Assembly (NCBI GenBank): GCA_015067995.1
Contig: SVLJ01000006.1
Location: 48,969 to 112,968 of the forward strand
Direction: 5' to 3'
Length of the DNA stretch: 64,000 bases
From: Oscillospiraceae bacterium
GTDB taxonomy: Bacteria > Bacillota > Clostridia > Oscillospirales > Oscillospiraceae
Part shown: piece by piece, positions 1 through 10,717 of the stretch
Numbering within the stretch: position 1 is the first letter of the stretch
Layout of the letters: each line of letters begins with the position of its first letter
Notes under the pieces: generated by a model
What the model was told of the DNA's origin: nothing
Database searches by the model: none
The model's input: the letters and a program-made list of their open reading frames with translations, nothing else
Position numbers and translations under genes: made by a program

Positions 1-1086
<1,086 letters not shown>

Positions 1087-1120
1087 GTTTCCTGTAAAGG
1101 AAGCCTCCGCAGCATAAAAC

Positions 1121-1158
1121 GATCTCCCCGATTCCATATGGAGTCGGGGAGATTTTTT
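1121..1158 (+). terminator. Rho-independent terminator after ppdK
   Basis: A hairpin with arms of about 13 bp around CATATG, one G-T pair, is followed by six T. It closes ppdK and is a diverged relative of the hairpin at 8821. Confidence 0.85.
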
Positions 1159-1160
1159 GC

Positions 1161-1379
1161 TTAACTGTTTGCTTTGATTTTAGAATTCTCCAAAATGTAC
1201 TCTTTAAGGGCCGCTTTGGGAATTCGCCATGTCCGGCCGTTGTGGTATCCTTTGAGCTTGCCACTGTTTAAAAGAGCATATAGTGCATGGTATCCCGATA
1301 AATCAGCCTGCTTGAAGCCGGTTCCACATTGAACGAACCGGGGGTGTGTTTGCAGAGTTTGACAATAAAGCGCGGGAGA
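1161..1379 (-). pseudogene. Excisionase-like winged-helix protein, 3' fragment
   Basis: The minus strand is open from just after the stop codon of the CoA-transferase gene to a TAA at 1161-1163, about 72 codons, with no ATG, GTG or TTG start. The translation contains LLNSGKLKGYHNGRTWRIPK followed by AALKEYIL. This is the pattern of excisionase/MerR-like winged helix proteins, with the recognition region followed by a wing and a final helix. The N-terminal part is missing, so I call it a truncated remnant of an element's xis-type gene. It lies next to the 28-bp repeat, where xis/int genes are expected. Family assignment is by eye. Confidence 0.5.
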
Positions 1380-2720
1380 TCAGCGCTTATTGGATCTGCG
1401 CCAGATCTTCATGTGTTCAGCCTCCCGAATCAGCTCCTCCCGGAAATCCGGGTGGGCAATGGAGATGATCTTCTCGGCACGCTCCCATGTGGAGGCACCC
1501 TTGAGATTCACCATGCCGTACTCCGTTACCAGATAGTGGACGTTGGTACGAGTGTCGGTGACCACGCTGCCGGTCTGCAGGGTAGGACGGATGCGGCTGT
1601 GAAGCTTACCGGCCTTGTCCTTCATGGTGGATGAGCAGCAGATGAAGCTTTTGCCGCCCTGAGAGAGGTAGGCACCCAGCACGAAGTCCAGCTGACCGCC
1701 TGCGCCGCTGATGTGGCGGATACCGGCGCTCTCAGCATTCACCTGGCCGAAGAGATCCACATCCACGGCGTTGTTGATGGAGACGAAATTGTCGATCTGG
1801 GAGATGATTCGGGCGTCATTGGTATAGTCCACGGAGGTGGACATACACTCGGGATTCTCGTGGAGGTAGTCGTAGAGCTTCTGGGTGCCGGTGGCAAAGG
1901 CGTAGACCTGCTTGCCGGTGTCGATGGTCTTTTTGCTGCCGTTAATCTTGCCGGCCCGAGCGATGTCCACAAAGGCATCCACATACATTTCCGTGTGCAC
2001 ACCCAGATCCTTCAGGTCGGATTCGGCAATGAGGCTTCCTACGGCGTTGGGCATGCCGCCGATACCCAACTGCAGGCAGGCGCCGTCAGAGATCTGGGAG
2101 ACGATGAGGTTTGCCACCGCACGGTCCACCTCGCTGGGAGCTGCGGCGGGCAGCTGGTTCAGGGCGGGGTCACCGCCTTCCACCACCATGTCCACCCGGC
2201 TGATGTGAATGCGGGTGTTCTTGCCACCGAGACAGCGGGGATAGTTCCGATTTACTTCCAGAATGATGACCTCTGCCTTTTCAAACAGAGCCTCCAGATG
2301 GGAGGCGTTGAGGCCGTAGCTGAAGTAGCCCTCGTCATCCATGGGAGCAACCTGAATCATGGCAACATGAACGGGATCCACGTTTTCCCGGTAGTACCGG
2401 GGCAACTCGGAATACCGCAGAGGGATGTACCATGCGATGCCCTCGTCAATGAGCTTGCGCTCCAGACCACTCATATGCCATGAGTTCCATGTGAAATGCT
2501 CCGCGGTATCCGGCACGGAGAGAATGGCGGGGCGAGTCATCAGCACAGCGCCACGGGCTTTTACATCGTACAGCTCTTCATACCGTGCCGCCAGCGCCCG
2601 GTCCAGGGCCACCGGCGCGCAGGCGTTCCAGCCATAGTCGATCCAGTCGCCGCTGCGCACTACCTTGACAGCTTCCTCCGCTGTGCGGAGCTTGCTTTGA
2701 TATTCCTGTCTGATATCCAT
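1380..2720 (-). CDS. Acetyl-CoA hydrolase / CoA-transferase family protein
   Basis: This 446-residue protein matches the acetyl-CoA hydrolase/4-hydroxybutyrate or butyryl-CoA:acetate CoA-transferase family in length and motifs. GIGGMPNA lies near residue 220, and [11 protein letters not shown] near the C-terminus holds the glutamate that forms the CoA thioester in this family. It would move CoA between acyl-CoA and acetate in the cytoplasm. The ATG at 2720 is chosen because AGGAG lies 7-8 nt upstream. It follows the PFOR gene on the same strand with a 70-bp gap, suggesting one operon that turns pyruvate into acetyl-CoA and then into an acid. The exact acyl substrate cannot be read from sequence. 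Confidence 0.88.
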   Translation of the reverse strand: MDIRQEYQSKLRTAEEAVKVVRSGDWIDYGWNACAPVALDRALAARYEELYDVKARGAVLMTRPAILSVPDTAEHFTWNSWHMSGLERKLIDEGIAWYIPLRYSELPRYYRENVDPVHVAMIQVAPMDDEGYFSYGLNASHLEALFEKAEVIILEVNRNYPRCLGGKNTRIHISRVDMVVEGGDPALNQLPAAAPSEVDRAVANLIVSQISDGACLQLGIGGMPNAVGSLIAESDLKDLGVHTEMYVDAFVDIARAGKINGSKKTIDTGKQVYAFATGTQKLYDYLHENPECMSTSVDYTNDARIISQIDNFVSINNAVDVDLFGQVNAESAGIRHISGAGGQLDFVLGAYLSQGGKSFICCSSTMKDKAGKLHSRIRPTLQTGSVVTDTRTNVHYLVTEYGMVNLKGASTWERAEKIISIAHPDFREELIREAEHMKIWRRSNKR

Positions 2721-2790
2721 GTGTGTTCTCCTCGTATGGGGAGTAGTCGGCGGAGGGTGAACCCCCTCTGCCGCTCGTTCCGTGTGTTGA

Positions 2791-5700
2791 TTACTGCTCC
2801 GCCAGCTTGCGGTAGCTCTCGTACCGCTCCTTGGCCTGCTGCTCTGCGGCGGCGAAGAGGGTGCGAGCGTTTTCGGGGAAGGTGCGGTGCAGGGAGGCAT
2901 AGCGCACCTCGCCGGCGAGGAAATCCTGATAGCCCAGGGTGGGCTCCTTGGAATCCAGAGTGAACGGCTTTTCCTTGTTGGCGGGGTTGTAGCGGTACAG
3001 GGGCCAGTAGCCGGAATCCACCGCACGCTTCATCTCCGCCTGCACCTGATTCATGCCGGCTTTGATGCCGTGGTTGATGCAGGGTGCGTAGGCGATAACT
3101 ACGGAAGGCCCGGGATAGGCTTCGGCCTCGGTGATGGCCTTCATCAGCTGATTGGGATCGGCGCCCATGGCCACGCTGGCCACGTAGCAGTTGCCGTAAG
3201 CCATCATCATCTTGCCCAGATCCTTCTTGCCGCTCTTTTTGCCAGCAGCCTGGAACTGCGCCACGGCGCCCAGCGGTGTGGCCTTGCTGCTCTGGCCGCC
3301 GGTATTGGAATAGACCTCGGTGTCCACGATGAGGACGTTGATGTCCTCGCCCATGGAGATGACGTGATCCAGACCGCCGAAACCGATATCATAGGCCCAG
3401 CCGTCTCCGCCGTACATCCACACGGGCTGCTTGGCCAGATGCTCCTTGTGGCGAAGGATCAGGGTCTTCAGCTCATCGCCCCGTCCGGTGAGAGTGATGG
3501 ATTCCAGAGCAGCCACCAGCGCCTCGGAGGCGGGCATGGAGGCGTGGACATCGGAGAAGGTATCCAGCCATTCGGTGATGGGGCCCTCCAGAACGGGCTC
3601 CTGACTCTTCAGTTCCTCGATCCATGCACGGGTCTTCAGACGCTGCTGCTTTACAGACAGGTACATACCGAGGCAGAACTCAGCGTTGTTTTCAAAGAGG
3701 GAGTTACTCCATGCAGGGCCGCGGCCGGACTTGCCCACGGTGTAGGGGATGGAGGGCATGGCGGCGCCCCAGGCCTGAGAACAGCCGGTGGCGTTGGCCC
3801 AGTACATCCGGTCGCCGTAGAGCTGGGTCAACAGCTTAGCGTAGGGGGTCTCACCGCAGCCGGCGCAGGCACCGGAGAATTCGCACAGGGGCTGGCGGAA
3901 CTGGCTGCCCTTGACGGTGTCCATCTTGAAGGTGTTCTTCTCGGTGACGGTGAGACCGTACTCCCATGCGGGGGTGACGGAGAGTTCGCGGGCAACGGGC
4001 TCCATTCGCAGAGCCTTTCCGGTCATGGGACAGGAGGCCACGCAGCTGCCGCAGCCGGTGCAGTCCATCTCGCTGACCTGCAGAGAGAACTGGAGAGCCT
4101 TGGTGCCCTTGGCGGGAGCGGTGACGAAATCAGCGGGGGCATTGGCGGTCTCTGCCTCATCCAGCAGATAGGGACGGATGACGGCGTGGGGGCAGACGAA
4201 GGAACAGCGGTTGCACTGGATGCAGGCGGTGGCATTCCACACGGGGATGCGGGTGGCGATACCCCGCTTTTCATAGGCGGTGGTGCCCAGAGGCATGGTG
4301 CCGTCCTCGTAGCCGAGGAAGGTGGATACGGGCAGGTTGTCGCCCTTCAGCGCGTTGCAGGGACGGAGAATGTTCTCGATAAAGGCAGGAGCGGGAGTGG
4401 TGACGGTGGGTGTGGCGTCAACGGCGTCTTTCCACTCTGCCGGCACGGGAACTATGGTGACGCCCTGTACGCCCTCGTCGATGGCGGCCAGATTCATCTG
4501 CACCACGGTGTTGCCCTTCTTGGAGAAAGTCTTCTCCGCGGCCTGCTTCATGTAAGTGATGGCCTCCTCCATGGGGATGATGTCCGCCAGAGAGAAGAAA
4601 GCGGCCTGCAGCACCATGCTGGCGTGGTCACCAAGACCCAGCTTCTGGGCGATGGCGTTGGCGTCAATGATGCACAGACGGGCGTTCTTTTCCGCCAGGG
4701 CACGCTTCACCGCGGCGGGGAGTTTGTTGTCCAACTCCTCTGCCGTCCAACGGCAGTTCAGCAGGAAGGTGCCGCCCTCCTTTAGCTCGGTGACGATGTC
4801 ATACTTATTCAAGAAGGACTGGTTATGGCAGGCTACGAAGTCCGCATCCTTTACCAGATAGGTAGAGAGGATGGGCTCCTCGCCGAAGCGCAGGTGGCTT
4901 CGGGTGATACCGAAAGACTTTTTGGTGTCGTACTCAAAGTAGGCCTGAGTGTACATATCGGTATTGCCACCGATAATCTTGATGGAGTTCTTGTTGGCAC
5001 CCACGGTGCCGTCGCTGCCCAGGCCCCAGAACTTGCAGCTAACCATCTTCTTATGTACCAGAGGCAGGCTGGGTCCCAGAGGCAGAGAGCGGTGGGTTAC
5101 ATCGTCCTCAATGCCCACAGTGAAACCGGTGAAGGGTTCATCGGAGAGCAGATGATCAAAGACGGCTTTGATCTGGGCGGGGGTGGTGTCCTTGGAGGAG
5201 AGACCATAGCGGCCGCCGATGATATAGGGAGCGTCGGCACGATTGGTGAAGGCACCGCAGACGGTGAGGTACAGGGGGTCGCCCAGGGCACCCATCTCCT
5301 TGCAGCGGTCCAGCACGGCCAGCTTCTTCACGGTCTTGGGCAGAGCCGCCAGGAAGTGACGGGTAGAGAAGGGGTTAAACAGGTGCACCTGCAGATAGCC
5401 TACCTTTTCGCCGAGGGCGTTGAGATAATCCACCGTCTCCCGGGCGGTGCCACTAACAGAGCCCATGGCCACCACCACGCGCTCGGCATCCGGTGCGCCG
5501 TAGTAGTTGAACAGGTGGTAATCCTCGCCGGTGACGGCGTTAATCTGCTGCATGTAGCCCTCCACCACATCAGGCAGCTCATCGTAGAAGCGGTTGTTGG
5601 CCTCACGGAACTGGAAGTAGACGTCGGGGTTCTGGACGGTGTTGCGCAAGGAGGGATGGTAGGGGTTCAGTGCGGACTCGCGGAAACTGCGGACGGCGCT

Positions 5701-6297
5701 CCAGTCCAGCATTTTGTGGAACTCCTCATAGGGGATGGCGCGGATTTTCTGAATCTCGTGAGAAGTGCGGAAGCCGTCAAAGAAATGCATGAAGGGCACA
5801 CGACTGTGGACGGCGGCCAAATGGGCCACGCCTGCCAGATCCATGACCTCCTGCACGCTGCCGGTGGACAGCATGGCAAAGCCCGTCTGACGGCAGTTCA
5901 TCACATCGCTGTGATCGCCGAAGATGGACATTGCGTGGGTTCCCACGGTACGGGATGCCACATGGATCACCGCCGGCTGGCGGGTGCCGCTGATGCGGTG
6001 CATCACGGGGATCATCAGCATCAGACCCTGGGAGGAGGTGAAGGTGGTGGCAAGGGAGCCAGACTCCAAAGCGCCGTGCATGGCGCCGATGGCGCCTGCC
6101 TCGGACTGCATCTCTACCAGAGTGACAGGCTGGGTGAAGAGGTTTTTCCGGCCGTTGGCGGACCACTCATCGGTTTTCTCCGCCATGGGTGAGGAAGGAG
6201 TGATGGGGTAAATGGCGGCAACTTCCGAAAAGGCGTAGGCAACGTATGCTGCGGCCTCGTTGCCGTCTGCAACCAAGATGTGCTTGTCCTGTTTCAT
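2791..6297 (-). CDS. nifJ: Pyruvate:ferredoxin (flavodoxin) oxidoreductase, copy 1
   Basis: This complete single-chain PFOR of 1168 residues oxidises pyruvate with CoA to acetyl-CoA and CO2 and reduces ferredoxin. Domains in order are the N-terminal pyrimidine-binding domain with YPITPSSPM near residue 35, the gamma domain with [12 protein letters not shown], a two-cluster 4Fe-4S domain ([12 protein letters not shown] and [12 protein letters not shown] near residues 680-750), and the TPP domain with [12 protein letters not shown] and [11 protein letters not shown]. The ATG at 6297 has AAGGAG about 9 nt upstream. A LysR gene is divergently transcribed from the same intergenic region. A second full paralogue lies at 33466. 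Substrate could be another 2-oxoacid, but the architecture is that of PFOR. Confidence 0.95.
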   Translation of the reverse strand: MKQDKHILVADGNEAAAYVAYAFSEVAAIYPITPSSPMAEKTDEWSANGRKNLFTQPVTLVEMQSEAGAIGAMHGALESGSLATTFTSSQGLMLMIPVMHRISGTRQPAVIHVASRTVGTHAMSIFGDHSDVMNCRQTGFAMLSTGSVQEVMDLAGVAHLAAVHSRVPFMHFFDGFRTSHEIQKIRAIPYEEFHKMLDWSAVRSFRESALNPYHPSLRNTVQNPDVYFQFREANNRFYDELPDVVEGYMQQINAVTGEDYHLFNYYGAPDAERVVVAMGSVSGTARETVDYLNALGEKVGYLQVHLFNPFSTRHFLAALPKTVKKLAVLDRCKEMGALGDPLYLTVCGAFTNRADAPYIIGGRYGLSSKDTTPAQIKAVFDHLLSDEPFTGFTVGIEDDVTHRSLPLGPSLPLVHKKMVSCKFWGLGSDGTVGANKNSIKIIGGNTDMYTQAYFEYDTKKSFGITRSHLRFGEEPILSTYLVKDADFVACHNQSFLNKYDIVTELKEGGTFLLNCRWTAEELDNKLPAAVKRALAEKNARLCIIDANAIAQKLGLGDHASMVLQAAFFSLADIIPMEEAITYMKQAAEKTFSKKGNTVVQMNLAAIDEGVQGVTIVPVPAEWKDAVDATPTVTTPAPAFIENILRPCNALKGDNLPVSTFLGYEDGTMPLGTTAYEKRGIATRIPVWNATACIQCNRCSFVCPHAVIRPYLLDEAETANAPADFVTAPAKGTKALQFSLQVSEMDCTGCGSCVASCPMTGKALRMEPVARELSVTPAWEYGLTVTEKNTFKMDTVKGSQFRQPLCEFSGACAGCGETPYAKLLTQLYGDRMYWANATGCSQAWGAAMPSIPYTVGKSGRGPAWSNSLFENNAEFCLGMYLSVKQQRLKTRAWIEELKSQEPVLEGPITEWLDTFSDVHASMPASEALVAALESITLTGRGDELKTLILRHKEHLAKQPVWMYGGDGWAYDIGFGGLDHVISMGEDINVLIVDTEVYSNTGGQSSKATPLGAVAQFQAAGKKSGKKDLGKMMMAYGNCYVASVAMGADPNQLMKAITEAEAYPGPSVVIAYAPCINHGIKAGMNQVQAEMKRAVDSGYWPLYRYNPANKEKPFTLDSKEPTLGYQDFLAGEVRYASLHRTFPENARTLFAAAEQQAKERYESYRKLAEQ

Positions 6298-6379
6298 AAT
6301 CCTGATCTCCTTTTGTTTTTAGTAAACCTTGCCTGCGGGAGAGAAACGTCAAAGGGAAGAGTGTGCATTTTCCCCGTTC

Positions 6380-6424
6380 ATTATATATGTATGACTTGCT
6401 GAAATGGAAATTTCAGTTTATAAT
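6380..6424. promoter_or_regulatory. Divergent promoter region with inverted repeat, PFOR/LysR
   Basis: On the plus strand TTGCTG (6396) and TATAAT (6419) are 17 bp apart and face the LysR gene. On the minus strand a TATAAT (6385 to 6380) faces the PFOR gene. Between them is CTGAAAT-GGAA-ATTTCAG (6399-6416), which overlaps the LysR -35 and has the form of a LysR-type binding site. Confidence 0.6.
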
Positions 6425-6463
6425 GAAGGTATAACAAAAGCTTATGCCTGGAGGGTGAGGAGA

Positions 6464-7372
6464 TTGACTGTCACACAGGTGCTGTATTTCATTGAGGTGG
6501 CCAAACGAGGGAATATCTCTAAGGCGGCGGAAAGCCTGTTTGTATCCCAGCCGGCGCTGTCTTTGCAGATCAAGCGGTTGGAGGAGGAACTGGGTTGCCG
6601 ATTGTTTCAGCGGGAGCCTCAGGGAATGACGCTGACAGAGGCGGGACAGAACTTCTATCGGGAGGCCATGGAGCTTGCCGAAAGTTGGAAGAAGTTTCAG
6701 GATGGAATTCAGGTACTGCGGGGCACTTTAGGTAGCTCCCTGCGGATCGGCGTTGGCGCCCGGGCGGTTTCCAACGGGATTTTTGAGGCGCTGGTTCCCT
6801 TCTTTGAGCGGGATCCCGAGACAGAGGTTTCCTTCATCACCGATATCGGCTACAATGTACTGGAGGCTCTGGAGGAGGGGAGTATCAGCCTTGCACTGGA
6901 TGAGATGCCGCCTGCATCCATGATCGCCCATCCGGAACGGTTTTTCTCCGTGGAGCTGCTGCGGGAGCGGCAATGCATTCTTATGTCTCGGGACGATCCC
7001 CGGGCGAAATGTCCGGAGATGACCTTTGCGTCCTTGCAGAGCAGCGCTTTCATTTCCGGGCCTGAGGATTCTCTGGATGCGGCGCTGATGCGCAGAATGT
7101 GTGAGGCTCATGGCGTCCGCATGGGACAGATTCGCCGGGCGGACAGTGTGGAGGCCATGATGGTGCTGATTCGCAACGGAAAAGGCATCGCTCTGGGGCC
7201 CAGCTCCTTTGCTCGGCGCTACGGCGTGGCGGCCATACCCATGGTTCCGGTTACCGACGCGCCCCTGAGTCTCATCTGTCTGAAGAAAAACAGCCGAAAC
7301 ACGCTGGTGGTGCAGGCGGAGGCATATCTGAAGGAATTTATCCGCACCAATTGGAAAACTGCAGAAGGATAG
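6464..7372 (+). CDS. LysR-family transcriptional regulator
   Basis: The N-terminal winged helix (about residues 1-60) includes VLYFIEVAKRGNISKAAESL and QPALSLQIKRLEEELG, the standard LysR helix-turn-helix. A periplasmic-binding-protein-like effector domain follows to residue 302, the usual family length. I choose the TTG at 6464 because GGAGGG (6450-6455) lies 8 nt upstream and the family start aligns there. An ATG at 6404 is in frame but would lie upstream of the TATAAT and has no ribosome site. The gene is divergent from the PFOR/CoA-transferase pair, so it probably controls that pair in response to a metabolite I cannot name. Confidence 0.9.
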   Translation: MTVTQVLYFIEVAKRGNISKAAESLFVSQPALSLQIKRLEEELGCRLFQREPQGMTLTEAGQNFYREAMELAESWKKFQDGIQVLRGTLGSSLRIGVGARAVSNGIFEALVPFFERDPETEVSFITDIGYNVLEALEEGSISLALDEMPPASMIAHPERFFSVELLRERQCILMSRDDPRAKCPEMTFASLQSSAFISGPEDSLDAALMRRMCEAHGVRMGQIRRADSVEAMMVLIRNGKGIALGPSSFARRYGVAAIPMVPVTDAPLSLICLKKNSRNTLVVQAEAYLKEFIRTNWKTAEG

Positions 7373-7720
7373 CAGAAGCAGCAGGCCCTTGGTGTGCATT
7401 AAGCCACACTGTTTGCGAATATCGTCCGATGTTTCCTTCCGCATAGAGCAAATATCACATTTGTCACAATTGCCGTGGGGAGACACTGAACACTCCACAC
7501 CTGTTGGGATATGGCTTCTGCCATGGTTCACCGATATTACTGGAGCGACTCGGCCTTATTGCTGTTCCGACATTAATGGCAACTGCAGTCCAGTTCGTCA
7601 AGTGCTGGCAGGAATCTTCTTTTGCTGTATTTTCTTTTATCAGTCATTGCGCTGTTTCGGCCCTCATGTTATACTATAGAAACATATGTTTGACTGATGC
7701 CGCGCGGGAGGACTACCACG
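7373..7720 (+). promoter_or_regulatory. Gene-poor stretch with promoter for the RhuM-like gene
   Basis: No convincing gene lies in these ~350 bases. A promoter is visible: TTGCGC (7647) and TATACT (7670), 17 bp apart, about 45 bp before the RhuM-like start. The rest may be decayed sequence. Confidence 0.5.
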
Positions 7721-8721
7721 ATGCCGAGTGATTTCCGTTTTTTAATGTATAATTCTGCCGAGGAAGATGTTTCCGTCAGTGCAGTAATCAAAGATGAAAG
7801 TGTCTGGTTGAGCCAAAAAGGTATGGCAGAGCTGTTTGACTGTACTACTGACAATATCTCACTGCATTTGAAAAATATCTATGCTGAGGGCGAATTGGAT
7901 GAGATATCAACTGCCGAGGAATTCTCGGTAGTTCAGCGAGAGGGAAATCGAAACGTCTCCCGTAATATGCGTTTCTACAATCTCGATGCCATTATTTCTG
8001 TCGGCTATCGCGTGAGCTCCCGCCGCGCAACACATTTCCGCATCTGGGCCGCCAGGGTTTTGAAGGAGTACATGGTCAAGGGCTTTGTGTTGGACGATGA
8101 TCGACTGAAGCAGGGAAAAGCCGCTTTTAGCAAAGACTATTTCAAGGAACTGCTGGAACGTGTCAGATCGATTCGTGCCAGCGAACGGCGCATATGGCAG
8201 CAGGTCACAGATGTTTTTGCTGAGTGCAGCATCGACTATGACAAAGACTCGCCCACTACGCATGATTTTTATGCTATGGTGCAGAACAAGTTCCATTATG
8301 CGATTACGGGACAGACAGCAGCAGAGATCGTTTATTTCAATGTCGATCACACCAAAGAGCACATGGGACTGACTACAGGAAAAATGCGCCTGAGGGACGA
8401 ATCTTAAAGTCGGACGTTTCCGTTGCTAAGAACTATCTGACCGAAAAAGAAATTCGCCAGTTGGAGCGAACGGTTTCCGGCTATTTTGACTACATCGAAG
8501 ATTTGATTGAGCGGGAAAACACGTTCACAATGGAGCAGTTTGCGGACAGCATCAACAAATTCCTTACGTTCCGGGAATACAAGATTCTCAGCGGCAAAGG
8601 GCGTATTTCCACGAAAGCAACTTCTGCCAAAGCATCCGAGGAGTATGATTTGTTCAACAAAACCCAGAGGATCACTTCGGATTTTGACCGCGAGGTAAAG
8701 CGGTTGCTGGAATCCAATTGA
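7721..8721 (+). pseudogene. RhuM-family (Fic/DOC-associated virulence-type) protein, frameshifted
   Basis: The first frame (ATG 7721, GGGAGG 8 nt upstream) encodes an N-terminal segment with VWLSQKGMAELFD and YRVSSRRATHFRIWA, typical of the RhuM family common in genomic islands and phages. It ends after GLTTGKMRLRDES at 8407. The next frame continues the same family with ILKSDVSVAKNYLTEKEI and YFDYIEDLIERE to a stop at 8721. One missing base near 8379 explains the break: adding a T would restore LTTWKNAPEGR. The function of the family is not well defined. Base use is AT-richer than neighbouring metabolic genes, fitting horizontal origin. A sequencing error is the alternative. Confidence 0.85.
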
Positions 8722-8749
8722 TTCCTGATCCATTTCCTCGCAATATCCG

Positions 8750-8777
8750 CTGCCGCTCAGGCCGCTATCAAAAATCC
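8750..8777. repeat. 28-bp direct repeat, copy 2
   Basis: This is identical to 1049-1076. Read in the ppdK frame it continues AAIKNPR and a stop, which is probably the original end of ppdK before the insertion. Confidence 0.75.
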
Positions 8778-8820
8778 TCGCTGATCAGGATCTGACGGCG
8801 AAAACCGCATAATATGATAA

Positions 8821-8853
8821 CCCTCCCCGATTCCGGCTGGAATCGGGGAGGGT
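8821..8853 (+). terminator. Hairpin terminator, probably the original ppdK terminator
   Basis: Perfect 14-bp arms (CCCTCCCCGATTCC and its complement) enclose GGCT, followed by TCTTTG. It resembles the hairpin at 1121 and sits at the same distance from the 28-bp repeat. Confidence 0.8.
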
Positions 8854-8897
8854 CTTTGTTTAATTGCTTGCTTTGATTTTTATTGATTCTGAAAAAT

Positions 8898-8963
8898 CGT
8901 AATTGTTTGTTACCATTCGTAATTCTTTGTTGTTGTATGAACCGCTTTTCCAAGAATATACTG
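8898..8963 (+). promoter_or_regulatory. Promoter region of the efflux operon with tandem 14-bp repeats
   Basis: CGTAATTGTTTGTT (8898) and CGTAATTCTTTGTT (8918) differ at one base and lie 20 bp apart, two helical turns. They precede TTGTAT (8934) and TATACT (8958), 18 bp apart. The repeats look like a regulator-binding pair. Confidence 0.45.
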
Positions 8964-9023
8964 AATGCACAGAACAATGGGGCTCCCGGCGATTCTGACA
9001 AACCCAACAGGAGGAAAGCAAAG

Positions 9024-10706
9024 ATGCCAGAAGTGATGAATACGCCAGTCTCTGCACCGGCACCTATACCGAAAAAACCCAACAGACGGAAAAAGAGAGT
9101 GGTTCTCAAAATTTTTGTGGTCCTATGTATCCTTGCAGTGCTGGGAGCGGGCGGCGTTTTCCTGTTCCGTTTTCTGAACGAGAGTGAGGAGACCAGCGCC
9201 ATCTATTCTCAGCCGGCTGCCATCGGCAGTATCCAGAGCAAGGTGTCCGGCAGCGGAAACGCCAAGGCGCAGGAATCTGCCGCCATCACTTTGACCCAAA
9301 GCGGCACGGTGCAGGAGGTGTTTGTCAGCTCCGGCCAGACCGTAATGGCAGGGCAGCCCCTGTATACCATTTTCAGTCAGGCGGCGCAGGATGAGGTGGA
9401 TAAGGCGCAGAAGAAGCTGGACGAGCTTCGCGAGCAGATGGATGCCATTCAGGCGGCAAAGGACGAGCTGGTGGTGAGGGCGCCCTTTGCCGGTAAGCTG
9501 ATGGATGTGCAGGAATTTTCCGTGGATCAGATCCTCTCCAAGGGAAGCACCGTGGCTACGCTGGTGAACGATAAGAAGCTGAAGCTCTCTCTGTATTTCA
9601 GCTATGCTTATGAGAACGACATCCGGGTGGGACAGGAGGTCACAGTGTCCGTTCCCGCGGTGATGGAGGTCTTCCCCGGTAAGGTGGAAAAGATCAACAA
9701 GGTCAGCTACATATCCCCTGAGGGTGCGGTGCACTTCGAAGTGGTGGTGGTATTTGACAACCCCGGCACACTAACAGCGGACATGGATGCGGCAGCCTAC
9801 TTTGCGGCGGAAGACGGCTGGGAGATCTATCCCTACGAACAGGGAAAGACGAAGTTCTATGAGATCCGCAGCATTGCGGCCAAGGCAGGCGGCCCGGTGG
9901 AGCGCATGGGTGATATGCTGCTGAATTATGCCAACGTGTCTGCAGGAGAGCCGCTGTTGTATCTGGGAACGGCTACCCTGGATGAGGAGATCCTGGCCAA
10001 GCAGGCGGAGATCGACACCGCCCAGCTGGCACTGGAAGAAGCCACCGGCGCACTGGCAGACTTCAACGCCGTGGCACCAATCAACGGTACCATTATCAGC
10101 TGCAGCCTTACCCCGGGCGCCGAGGTGAAGAGCGGCGAAACGGTGATCATCATTTCCAACAATACCACCATGGTGGTCACCATTCAGGTAGATGATCGGA
10201 ATATCTCCTTTGTCAAGCCCGGCCATATGGTTGAGCTGACCTGGAACGGTATGCCCTACATGGGAACCGTTACCGCCATCGATATGGGCGGCGCACAGAG
10301 CGGCAACGGCATGACCAACTACCCGGTGACACTGTCGGTGGACAACTTCGACGGCTCGCTGATGGACGGCGCATGGCTGCGGTATTCCTTCGTCACCAGC
10401 CAGTCGGAGGACTGCGTTCTGGTACCCACCACTTCTGTGAAATATATCAGCGACAAGGAAGGCAACCGCCAGTCGGTGGTGTTTGTGAAGCGTGACGTAC
10501 GTCCCGATGATGTGCCGGAGCTGGATATGCCGGAGCTGCAGCCCGGTGAAAAGCGGCGCTTCCCCAGCGAGGAGGAGGGCTTCTATCCCGTTATCGTGGA
10601 GACCGGCATCTCCGATGCGCAGAATGTGGAGATTGTCTCCGGTATTCAGGAGATGGATGAAGTCTTCGTGAACTACACCGTTACCGACTACAGCGGCAGC
10701 TGGTAA
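9024..10706 (+). CDS. HlyD/MacA-family efflux adaptor subunit
   Basis: The 560-residue protein has a basic N-terminus (KPNRRKKR), one membrane helix at about residues 25-45, and biotinyl-lipoyl-like halves around a coiled-coil hairpin (DEVDKAQKKLDELREQM), then beta-barrel domains. These are adaptor features of MacA-type pumps, linking the membrane complex to the outside. In a Gram-positive it would act at the outer face of the membrane. The ATG at 9024 has GGAGG 8 nt upstream; the longer in-frame start at 8883 lies upstream of the promoter. It is first in an operon with the MacB-like ATPase and permease. Exported substrate is unknown. It is longer than typical MacA. Confidence 0.85.
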   Translation: MPEVMNTPVSAPAPIPKKPNRRKKRVVLKIFVVLCILAVLGAGGVFLFRFLNESEETSAIYSQPAAIGSIQSKVSGSGNAKAQESAAITLTQSGTVQEVFVSSGQTVMAGQPLYTIFSQAAQDEVDKAQKKLDELREQMDAIQAAKDELVVRAPFAGKLMDVQEFSVDQILSKGSTVATLVNDKKLKLSLYFSYAYENDIRVGQEVTVSVPAVMEVFPGKVEKINKVSYISPEGAVHFEVVVVFDNPGTLTADMDAAAYFAAEDGWEIYPYEQGKTKFYEIRSIAAKAGGPVERMGDMLLNYANVSAGEPLLYLGTATLDEEILAKQAEIDTAQLALEEATGALADFNAVAPINGTIISCSLTPGAEVKSGETVIIISNNTTMVVTIQVDDRNISFVKPGHMVELTWNGMPYMGTVTAIDMGGAQSGNGMTNYPVTLSVDNFDGSLMDGAWLRYSFVTSQSEDCVLVPTTSVKYISDKEGNRQSVVFVKRDVRPDDVPELDMPELQPGEKRRFPSEEEGFYPVIVETGISDAQNVEIVSGIQEMDEVFVNYTVTDYSGSW

Positions 10707-10717
10707 GGGGTGAGACG

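Noticed and set aside
2887..6192. Long plus-strand frames opposite PFOR copy 1
   Set aside because: Antisense artefacts of codon bias, as for copy 2.
7373..7646. Cysteine-rich minus-strand reading (CSVSPHGNCDKCDIC) suggesting a small zinc protein
   Set aside because: The frame continues antisense into the LysR gene, has no convincing start, and a chance cysteine cluster is plausible.
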